The position numbers and the translations under genes were made by a program. From Myroides profundi (lineage in GTDB: Bacteria > Bacteroidota > Bacteroidia > Flavobacteriales > Flavobacteriaceae): 64,000 bases of DNA. Shown here piece by piece: positions 1-7,120 of this stretch. Position 1 is the stretch's first letter, and each line of letters begins with the position of its first letter. The stretch is from the NCBI RefSeq assembly GCF_000833025.1, contig NZ_CP010817.1, forward strand, positions 2,356,001 through 2,420,000. The letters run 5' to 3'. The notes under the pieces were generated by a model. That model made no database searches, was not told the DNA's origin, and saw only the letters and a program-made list of their open reading frames with translations.

Positions 1-166
1 ACTTTAAACAAAACTCTACCTTCTTTTTTCTAACTTTACCTTATCGAAAACGAAAATGGGAACAGAGAATTGAAAACACGTAACAAGTAACAAGTAACAA
101 AAATACAAATAAGCGGTTTCACGATTTCACACCTTGACAAAAAACAATAATACAAATAACAATCAA

Positions 167-754
167 ATGAAAAAAGTAATTTTAAGTTTTGCAGTATTAG
201 CTTTCACACTTACTGCATGTAATGACAAAAAACAAGAAACAACAGCTCCAACAACAGAAGAGCACGCAGGACATGATCACGATGATCACACTACAGCTAG
301 CGCTGCTGAAAAAGTAACAACAGTAAAAGAATCTGCTGTATTACAATCTACTCTTGATGCTTATTTCTTAGTTAAAAAAGCACTTCAAGAAGACAATCAA
401 GCAGAAGCTGCTACGGCTAGTAAAACATTAGTAACTAATCTTAATGCAGTAGTAACAGAAGATGCTACAGCAAAAGAACTAGTGAAAGAATTAGTAGAAA
501 CAGCTACTAAGATTGACGTAGCAGACATCAAAGTACAAAGAGAAGAATTCGAAGACCTAACAGAAGACTTAGTAAAACTAATCAATACGGTAGGAACAGA
601 CAGAGTAGTATTTGAACAATACTGCCCAATGTACAACAACGGTGAAGGTGGTCAATGGCTAAGTGATGTAGAAGACCTATCTAACCCATTATACGGTTCT
701 TCAATGCTTAAGTGTGGTGCTAATCAAAACAAAATCACATTTGAAACTAAATAG
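167..754 (+). CDS. DUF3347-type lipoprotein with His-rich linker
   Basis: Predicted 195-residue lipoprotein. I start it at the ATG at 167, because the signal peptide (MKKVILSFAVLAFTLTAC, lipobox Cys18) begins there; an upstream TTG at 134 would put an Asn-rich stretch in front of it. After the lipobox comes a Thr/Glu linker with a His/Asp cluster (HAGHDHDDH) that could bind metal. The rest matches the DUF3347 pattern: a helical segment, then YCPMYNNGEGGQWLS and a final MLKCG. Family members sit beside or inside CusB-type copper efflux adaptors, so a periplasmic metal-handling role is an inference; no efflux genes lie in the window. It is followed by a strong hairpin terminator. Confidence 0.75.
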   Translation: MKKVILSFAVLAFTLTACNDKKQETTAPTTEEHAGHDHDDHTTASAAEKVTTVKESAVLQSTLDAYFLVKKALQEDNQAEAATASKTLVTNLNAVVTEDATAKELVKELVETATKIDVADIKVQREEFEDLTEDLVKLINTVGTDRVVFEQYCPMYNNGEGGQWLSDVEDLSNPLYGSSMLKCGANQNKITFETK

Positions 755-764
755 TTTTATAACT

Positions 765-807
765 AAAAAATAGAAAGGCTGTCCGATTGGACAGCCTTTC
801 TGTTTTT
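765..807. terminator. Bidirectional intrinsic terminator
   Basis: A perfect 13-bp stem (AGAAAGGCTGTCC / GGACAGCCTTTCT, 772-801) with loop GATT. It is followed by a T run and preceded by an A run, so it can stop both the lipoprotein gene on the left and the minus-strand gene ending at 817. Confidence 0.85.
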
Positions 808-816
808 ATTGGAATA

Positions 817-1286
817 TTATTCATAAACTTTAAATAAGGTACCTTTTACATTTCCCATTGTATATCTAACCTCACTATTACTTTTTTCAGTAAATATAAA
901 TTCTATTGTAGTATTATTAAGGTAAATAGCTAGACGATAATACCCTTCTCTATACCCTTGTTGTAATCCTTCTCTATATTCTTGTTCTACTTTGACTACA
1001 TCAGGATTCACTTGATAAGCCTGATTAATCATCTCTTGAAAACATTCTGTTGTTAGAGAAATGAAACATAACTCATTTAAAGAAATACTAAAACCAGGAA
1101 CAAATGGTGAAGTCCCCCCACTTATCCTCCACTTATCCTCCAATTTCCTTGAAGCCATTTTGGTGTTTGAATCTTAGTTGAGGTAGAAATTCCATCAACT
1201 ATTTCACTCTCATTTACCTCATTATTATCAGAAGAGCAAGCTAGTGCCATAGATGCCATCATTAGTAATAGAACAATTCTTTTCAT
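817..1286 (-). pseudogene. Lipoprotein broken by an 11-bp tandem duplication
   Basis: Reading leftward from the ATG at 1286 gives a clear lipoprotein start (MKRIVLLLMMASMALAC, Cys17) and then WLQGNWRISGG followed by a TAA at 1122-1124. The sequence at 1118-1139 is two exact copies of an 11-bp unit (CCACTTATCCT on the plus strand). Removing one copy restores one frame from 1286 to the stop at 817, giving WLQGNWRISGG then TSPFVPGF. The product would be about 152 residues; I recognise no domain beyond the WLxGxW lipocalin-like start common in Bacteroidota lipoproteins. It is either a recent pseudogene or an on/off switch by slipped-strand gain and loss of the repeat. Confidence 0.8.
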
Positions 1287-1441
1287 TTCATATTTTTTTT
1301 ATTATTAATACTACTTCCTTTGTTTCCTTAGGAACGACAAAGGTATATCCTATAAAAGACTCGTCCTTACAGTTTTACATATCTATAGAAAAAGTGACTG
1401 ATAGCGAGATACTTATAAAAATCTAATTATTGTTATACGCA

Positions 1442-2290
1442 CTAAAACTGAAAATATAAACTCATATAAACTTGATGAGCTTTAACTTTATAAGCCTGGT
1501 CATTTAGTATTAACTCACTTTTATCTGCCCATAGTTTACCTAAAGTAAATCTAGCTCCTATCTGCTGTCTCTCTTTTAGACTGTAAATATAATCTAGCTC
1601 TAGTGTCAAATAATTTTTATCCATCGTTCGATATCTAAAAGCAGGAAGGTAAATCTCTTGATACAAACTTTGAAAAGTAGTGTCTTCTTGTGTAAAAGCT
1701 TTTTGTGATTTCTGAGCTTCAAAACTCACTCCTACTCCTACTTGATATTTTTGTTTTTGATAAAGTACCTTAGCTTCAGCCTTTGGAGTTTTTTTATCAA
1801 GTTGAGATTTAAAAAGTGTCTGCTTATAATACTCATCATAGCTGTCTTTTTGGTAACTCACCCCTAAACTGTATAACCAAAACTGACTATGTCTATAAGT
1901 AATACTCACCTCAATTCTATATTGATTCTCATCTAGTACATAGGGTTTTTATCTCTCCTTTTTTAACATAATCATAAACACCAGAAAAATCATCGTTTAC
2001 CCTATTATAACTATATCTATTTTCTTTTTCTTTTAAAGTAGTCAATTAAGCAGAGAGCTGTAATTGAGCTTGCCATTTTCTAGACAATACATAATTAAAC
2101 TTTACTTCTGGCAAATAGTTATAACTTGTTAATTCATAAAGGTTAATCGTTTTTTATTCTTCTGTTTTTAGGTTGCGTATCTCTGTTTGAAATAGTATGT
2201 CAACAGAGAAAGGACTTTTTTTCCATAGACCAGCAGAAGCACTTATAGAAGTAGTGCGTTGTTTGTACCAATACTATTTTGACCTCTTTC
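1442..2290 (-). pseudogene. Decayed outer-membrane beta-barrel gene
   Basis: An open C-terminal part (1442-1909) reads as alternating aromatic/polar strands ending in VYMSLYFQF, typical of an outer-membrane barrel. Upstream the same coding sense continues in other frames: PYVLDENQYRIEVSITYRH joins it, before that YSYNRVNDDFSGVYDYVKKG, then LYELTSYNYLPEVKFNYV and KKSPFSVDILFQTEI. At least two nonsense codons and one frameshift separate these pieces, and no start or signal peptide remains. The style resembles DUF6850-like barrels, but the assignment is tentative. Confidence 0.55.
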
Positions 2291-2451
2291 TAATCAAGAA
2301 TGAAAAAATAGAATCTTTGACTTAAACTTATCAGAGGAAAAAACATATAAATAGAAGCTTATTCTTTAAGAACTTTCCAACTAAAAACACTTTCTATTTA
2401 ACTCATAAAATAACACCTATTGGGTATAAAAAAATAAATTAAGTACAAACT

Positions 2452-2508
2452 ATACCCGAAGAGGTATTATATAATATTTTTATGTATACCTTATACCTGA
2501 AAAGGTAT
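2452..2508. promoter_or_regulatory. Paired HipB-type operators
   Basis: Two identical-geometry palindromes, ATACC-N6-GGTAT, lie at 2452-2467 and 2493-2508 just before the hipB start at 2513, with a further ATACC half at 2486-2490. They flank an AT-rich TATATAATA at about 2468-2476. The layout resembles the E. coli hipBA operator (TATCC-N8-GGATA) and suggests autoregulation; binding is inferred. Confidence 0.65.
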
Positions 2509-2512
2509 AGAT

Positions 2513-2713
2513 ATGGATTCAATACAATTATTTGTAAAGCAAAAACGAAAAGAATTAAAGCTAACACAAGAGGATTTAGCATTAAATGCTGGTGTAGGAC
2601 TGCGTTTTGTACGTGATTTAGAACAAGGTAAAAAAACACTTCGTTTAGACAAAGTAAACGATGTACTAGCTCTATTTGGTAAAGAAGTAGGTGTAATTGA
2701 TAAAACTAGATAA
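2513..2713 (+). CDS. hipB: HipB-family HTH antitoxin/repressor
   Basis: A 66-residue XRE-type helix-turn-helix protein. Residues about 5-60 form the five-helix fold (LFVKQKRKELKLTQEDLA, then VGLRFVRDLEQGKKTLRLD). The RFVRDLEQGK recognition region and short length fit the HipB/Y4mF antitoxin group. It would repress its own promoter through the two upstream palindromes. Only 2 bp separate its stop from the next gene, so the two are co-transcribed. The partner kinase normally encoded downstream is missing. Confidence 0.85.
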   Translation: MDSIQLFVKQKRKELKLTQEDLALNAGVGLRFVRDLEQGKKTLRLDKVNDVLALFGKEVGVIDKTR

Positions 2714-2715
2714 TA

Positions 2716-3045
2716 ATGGTAAGACAAGCGAAAATATATTTTCAAGATCAATTAGCTGGTTATCTTCTTGAAACAGATAATGGTTACTCGTTTTACTATG
2801 AAAAGGATTATCTAAAAACAACTAATCCTAAGCCAATTAGTTTACCCTTATCTGAAGAAAATTATCATAGTAATGTACTTTTTCCTTTTTTCGATGGGTT
2901 AATTCCTGAAGGTTGGTTACTAGACATCGGAGAAAAACATTGGAAGCTTAATCCACATGACCGATCTGAATTATTAATCAACTTATGTAGAGACACTATT
3001 GGAGCTGTCTCAGTTTATCCGATGGAGGCGGAAAATCATGAATAA
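2716..3045 (+). CDS. HipS-like stand-alone HipA N-terminal domain protein
   Basis: A 109-residue protein matching the N-terminal subdomain of HipA: VRQAKIYFQDQLAGYLLE, YLKTTNPKPISLPLS, and LFPFFDGLIPEGWLLD. In three-part HipBST systems this piece is a separate protein, HipS, which acts as antitoxin against the kinase HipT; Bacteroidota often have this split arrangement. The next reading frame starts at 3038, overlapping this stop, as expected for hipT, but it loses all resemblance after MNNC. The pair therefore looks like an antitoxin-only remnant. Confidence 0.75.
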   Translation: MVRQAKIYFQDQLAGYLLETDNGYSFYYEKDYLKTTNPKPISLPLSEENYHSNVLFPFFDGLIPEGWLLDIGEKHWKLNPHDRSELLINLCRDTIGAVSVYPMEAENHE

Positions 3046-3148
3046 TTGTACATCCAAAATCTCTATCTATTTTCAACTTCTTCTCTATAAAAAACACTTC
3101 AAAAGACAAAGAAAAATCTCCTATAAAAAAAGAGCTACCTTCTTTTAA
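3038..3148 (+). pseudogene. Start remnant of a deleted hipT kinase gene
   Basis: An ATG at 3038 overlaps the end of the HipS-like gene in the way hipT starts usually do and opens with MNNC, like Bacteroidota HipT proteins that begin with a Cys-containing segment. The frame then runs through 32 unrelated residues and stops inside the terminator of the convergent gene. No kinase motif follows anywhere in the interval, so the kinase body has been deleted. Confidence 0.4.
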
Positions 3149-3163
3149 AAAGAAGGTAGCTCT
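3124..3163 (-). terminator. Terminator of the OmpA-like gene
   Basis: A perfect 16-bp inverted repeat (AGAGCTACCTTCTTTT and its complement, 3131-3163) with an A run at 3124-3130, which is a U run in the minus-strand transcript. It lies 30 bp beyond the stop of the 3193-5202 gene. Confidence 0.8.
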
Positions 3164-3192
3164 ACTACATATTATTTTATAATAACTACATA

Positions 3193-5202
3193 TTATAACT
3201 CCATGATAATAAACTCGCTACGTCTGTTTTGTTGATGTTGTTTTTCTAAACAAGGAACATTATTCTGACAATGATTAATAATATTAGTCTCACCATAACC
3301 TTTAGCACTTAACCTAGAAGGATTAATACCTTGATAGATTAACCAATCAACTGTTGTTTGAGCTCGACGTTCTGATAATCCCATATTATAAGCATCGGAC
3401 CCTTTACTATCTGTATGTGAACGAACCTGTATTTTCATAGTTGGATTATTTTTCATCATCACAACCACTTTAGCAAGCTCAAACTGAGCATCAGTTCTAA
3501 TTACAGCACTATCATGATCAAAATAAATTGGTGCAAGTGCTAAACGTTTACCTAGATCTTCTCCTTTTTGTATCTCCTTATAGGATTGTGCTTCACCAGA
3601 ATTGTTATAGTGATCAATATCAAGAGCTGTATCTTTTAAAAGCTGAAAATTCACAACCTTCACATCTGTTAATGTAACATCCTCTACTGATTTTTCTTCT
3701 GATACATAACCAGTTGCTTTTACCGATACATAATAATCTCTGTTTACTTTTACGTCTTTAAAAACATATTCACCACGCTTATCAACCTCTATTTGCTCTA
3801 TCATTCTATGTTTACTGTCATATAAAAACACAAAAGCATCTAGAATTGGTTGCTTAGTTTTTTGATCAATGATCTTTCCTGTGATATCTTGAGAGATATT
3901 AAGCTCAGTACCTAATTTCATTCTTACATAATACAAATCGTCTTTACCACTTCCATTGGGTCTGTTAGAGGTAATAAATCCAAACTTAGCCTCAGGATCT
4001 AAGTACATAGCAAAATCATCATAAGGGCTATTAATTGAGTTACCTAAATTAACTACCTCTCCAAAACTTCCATCTTGATAAATCTGTACTCCATAAAGAT
4101 CAAGTCCTCCTAACCCAGGATGACCATCCGAGGCGAAGTATAATACATTATCAGAACTCACAAAAGGAAAACTCTCTCTAGCTTCTGTATTTATTTTATC
4201 TCCTAAATTCTCTGGAGTTCCAATAGATCCATCTCTAAATACTTTAGCTCTATATAAATCTGACTGACCGTATCCTCCGGGTCTATCTGATGAGAAATAA
4301 ATCCAATCTTGATCAGGTGATAATGCAGGAGAAGCTGTATTGGCATGTTCTACATTAATACTTAATTTCTCTACATCTCCCCATTTTCCTGGTCCAAAGC
4401 TATAGGCTCTATATAGATTAACTAGTAAAGCTTTATCTGAGTATCTCACGTTTTTATCTGCTCGATTATTACTAGAGAAATACATGGTTCTACTATCGGC
4501 TGAGAAAATAGCATTAGCCTCATTATAATTCCCTTCTAGTTTTCTAACAAAAGGTTTCGCCTTGCCAATATACCCATCAATTCTTACCGAAGCAGAATAA
4601 AGCTTAGTATAAGGATCATTGGTCCAAGAGTGAATACCTTTTTGTTTACCTTTTTTAGCCGATGATGCATAAACAATCTCTCCTTTATATAATGCAGAGC
4701 CATACTCAGATCCTGGGGTGTTTACGCTATTTAGTTGCTTTACCCTATACCCATCTCTATTGGTATTAACCTGTTCTAAGTAGTTAGGATTACTCAAATA
4801 CTTTTTTACTCTAGAATCTCCAGGAGCTTTCTCGGCAAATAGCTCCATCTTTGAGTTTGCTAAAAAATAATCCCCTGTTGTTCTAATTGTTTGAATGTAT
4901 CTATAGTAAGCCTCTATATCTTTTATATCACTAGCCTGACTTACGTTTTCAAACAATTTTTCATACCAGTGATTTGCCTGCAAGTACATACCATTCTCAT
5001 AATAAGCCTTGACTAAATTAAAAAGTATATCATCTGCTTGTTTACCTTTTGCTATTGCTTTTTCATAAGTAGTAATTGCCTCGGCATAAGCCATTTTCTG
5101 TATTTGCTTATTTGCCTTTTTAACATAGCTGTTTTGGGCAAAACTGGTCAAGGAAAACAAGCTTAAACACATTATAAACCCTGTTTTGTAAATCTTTTTC
5201 AT
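3193..5202 (-). CDS. OmpA-family protein with TPR, PD40 and carboxypeptidase-like domains
   Basis: A 669-residue exported protein with signal peptide MKKIYKTGFIMCLSLFSLTSFAQ. Visible in order: TPR-like helices (about 30-150), WD40-like/PD40 propeller repeats (about 170-430; IYFSSDRPGGYGQSDLY, LYFASDGHPGLGGLDLY), a carboxypeptidase-regulatory-like domain (about 440-530), and a C-terminal OmpA peptidoglycan-binding domain (IYFDHDSAVIR, HTDSKGSDAYNMGLSERRA). This architecture matches PorE-type proteins of the type IX secretion system and relatives paired with PorP/SprF proteins. It follows the PorP/SprF gene by 30 bp in one operon, so the two probably form an outer-membrane to peptidoglycan link. 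No cognate giant adhesin lies directly upstream. Confidence 0.88.
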   Translation of the reverse strand: MKKIYKTGFIMCLSLFSLTSFAQNSYVKKANKQIQKMAYAEAITTYEKAIAKGKQADDILFNLVKAYYENGMYLQANHWYEKLFENVSQASDIKDIEAYYRYIQTIRTTGDYFLANSKMELFAEKAPGDSRVKKYLSNPNYLEQVNTNRDGYRVKQLNSVNTPGSEYGSALYKGEIVYASSAKKGKQKGIHSWTNDPYTKLYSASVRIDGYIGKAKPFVRKLEGNYNEANAIFSADSRTMYFSSNNRADKNVRYSDKALLVNLYRAYSFGPGKWGDVEKLSINVEHANTASPALSPDQDWIYFSSDRPGGYGQSDLYRAKVFRDGSIGTPENLGDKINTEARESFPFVSSDNVLYFASDGHPGLGGLDLYGVQIYQDGSFGEVVNLGNSINSPYDDFAMYLDPEAKFGFITSNRPNGSGKDDLYYVRMKLGTELNISQDITGKIIDQKTKQPILDAFVFLYDSKHRMIEQIEVDKRGEYVFKDVKVNRDYYVSVKATGYVSEEKSVEDVTLTDVKVVNFQLLKDTALDIDHYNNSGEAQSYKEIQKGEDLGKRLALAPIYFDHDSAVIRTDAQFELAKVVVMMKNNPTMKIQVRSHTDSKGSDAYNMGLSERRAQTTVDWLIYQGINPSRLSAKGYGETNIINHCQNNVPCLEKQHQQNRRSEFIIMEL

Positions 5203-5232
5203 TCTTTTTCTTATATTATATTTATAGCTTTT

Positions 5233-6162
5233 TTAGAAGAAACGAGCTGTGGTTACTCTATTGTATTTATTGAAAATATCAAATCTTAGAAACACCTCAT
5301 GTGATCCAGAATTGTATCTAGCTAATTTAGTGGTATCAGCATCATAAGAATACCCTATAAACAATCCTTCATTTATTTGGAATCCAGCCAGAGCGCTTAC
5401 AGAAGCATCCCAACGATAAGATGCCCCTAGTGTGAATTTATCAATAATCAAGAAGTTTGCTGTTAAATCAACCTGCATAGGAGCGCCAGAAACAGACTTA
5501 GCCAAAAAAGCAGGTTTGAATTTTAAACTTGGATTAAGTTCAAAAACATATCCTCCCATAAGATAAAAGTTCATTTTTTGACGCATTAATTTTTGCCCCT
5601 CGTTCTCTGTTCTATCTGTAGTCATAAAATTAGGCACAGACATACCCAGATAAGACTTCTCTGAATATAGATATAATCCTGCTCCTATGTTTGGACTAAA
5701 TTTATTATTAACATCAACAAAAGAAACATCACTTGGATCATATATATCAAGCTTGTCTTTATCAAAATTTAAAAGATTTGCTGTTGCTTTTAAACCAAAT
5801 GATAATTTGTACTGGTCATTTAAATCTACCGCATAGGCTAGGTTTACAGAAAAGTTATTCTCTGACATAGCTCCAATTCTATCATTGGTATAGTTAATAC
5901 CTCCTGAGAGTCCATTTTTCCCAAGTGGAGTATCTATGGATATATTTGCTGTTTGAGGAGATCCATCAAGCCCTACCCATTGTGCTCTATACATACCAAA
6001 AACATTAAGCACTCCACGAGTACCTGAGTACCCAGGGTTGATGTTTGAGGTATTATACATATATTGTGTAAATTGAGGGTCTTGTTGAGCTTGCATAGTT
6101 GTAAAACATCCTAAAGTCAGTAAACTCACTCCTATCTTTTTAATATCTACCTTTATTTTCAT
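5233..6162 (-). CDS. PorP/SprF family type IX secretion membrane protein
   Basis: An outer-membrane barrel protein of 309 residues from the ATG at 6162, where a signal peptide begins (MKIKVDIKKIGVSLLTLGC to QAQQ); a further upstream ATG would add 18 atypical residues. The mature start QQDPQFTQYMYNTSNINPGYSG is the family signature. Repeated beta strands follow, and the end VFLRFDIFNKYNRVTTARFF fits an outer-membrane C-terminus. PorP/SprF proteins bind secreted substrates or adhesins at the cell surface, usually with an adjacent OmpA protein, as seen here. The upstream region shares sequence blocks with the region ahead of the 12255-15584 surface protein. Confidence 0.88.
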   Translation of the reverse strand: MKIKVDIKKIGVSLLTLGCFTTMQAQQDPQFTQYMYNTSNINPGYSGTRGVLNVFGMYRAQWVGLDGSPQTANISIDTPLGKNGLSGGINYTNDRIGAMSENNFSVNLAYAVDLNDQYKLSFGLKATANLLNFDKDKLDIYDPSDVSFVDVNNKFSPNIGAGLYLYSEKSYLGMSVPNFMTTDRTENEGQKLMRQKMNFYLMGGYVFELNPSLKFKPAFLAKSVSGAPMQVDLTANFLIIDKFTLGASYRWDASVSALAGFQINEGLFIGYSYDADTTKLARYNSGSHEVFLRFDIFNKYNRVTTARFF

Positions 6163-7033
6163 AACCTTTTTGTTATTTATTACTAGTAAATAGGCTTTAA
6201 CAAAGAACATACCCAATCCATATTTTTAAATGTTAAAAAACAAAATGGATTGCTATTATTCTCATTAATTACCAATACTATTTCTTAAAACAAAATAACA
6301 AAAAGCCTGTAAAACAAACAATTAACTAATCATTATTGAATAAAACCCTATTAAATATCGAAAAAAAAGAAAAACTAAAAAAAAATTATAACAATCTTAA
6401 AACAATCCCTAGTTGCAGGTTTTTTCAATTAATCACCAAAAATCACCTATACCAAAACACTTAATCACACAAGACAATATCCATATAAAAATCACCTGCT
6501 TAAAAAAACGAATATCACAATTTGCATAAATTCACCTTATGTACAACTTTTTAAAGTATTCTTATCCAGTTTTTAATAAATATTCTAAGCTTCTTGTCAA
6601 TACAAGAGGTTTTTCGTCGTATTACAACTTTTTACATAAGATTTTATAGGTAAAAAAAAGCCTTAAAACTTGGAATCTTTTAACAAAAAAAGATCACCTC
6701 TAATCCAGGTAATCCTACACTATGTCCTTATTTAGCCAAAATAATCCCGATTGTATTTGTGATACTTCTTATGGTACTTTCCTTTGTATTTATTTTACTT
6801 TCTCTGGTGATAATTAGCTTTATACTTAAAATAATTACCCTTAGAATCAAAGGGAGAATTATTTGATTTCTTAGCTTAAAACATAGTAGATATATCACAA
6901 GTATATACACGATTTTTCTTCATTTAATTTATTAAATACTATCCCCCCTAATTAGTCAATAAAAATAAAGTTTTAACTAACCTAAGACTCATTAATTTTG
7001 CTTTACTGATTCTTATTTAAATTTTATAAACCC
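6163..7033. other. Long intergenic region with repeated ATCACC motifs
   Basis: About 0.9 kb without an intact gene. It holds recurrent ATCACC or TTCACC sites (about 6432, 6442, 6491, 6531, 6693), the blocks TAATCACACAAG (6462) and TTTTTCGTCGTATTA (about 6613) that recur upstream of the 15584 start, and a small decayed reading frame at 6732-6923. The A+T content is very high. Confidence 0.5.
6732..6923 (-). pseudogene. Decayed small Lys/Tyr/His-rich protein gene
   Basis: Reading leftward from the ATG at 6923 gives 63 codons with two internal stops: MKKNRVYTCDISTMF, stop, AKKSNNSPFDSKGNYF, then KANYHQRK, stop, NKYKGKYHKKYHKYNRDYFG. The tail resembles the Lys/Tyr/His-rich end of the 16438-16899 protein. 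The opposing open frame in this stretch looks like a by-product. Low confidence because the gene is short. Confidence 0.35.
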
Positions 7034-7079
7034 AAAAAAAAGAGGTAAAATAAGAACACTTTTATTCCTATTTTACCTC
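7034..7079 (-). terminator. Terminator of the surface-protein operon
   Basis: An 11-bp perfect stem (GAGGTAAAATA at 7042-7052 with TATTTTACCTC at 7069-7079), preceded by an A run that gives a U run on the minus strand. It sits just after the last gene of the operon. Confidence 0.7.
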
Positions 7080-7120
7080 ATTTATCTAAAAAGCGCTATT
7101 TTCAGCTCTCTTTTATTTTT

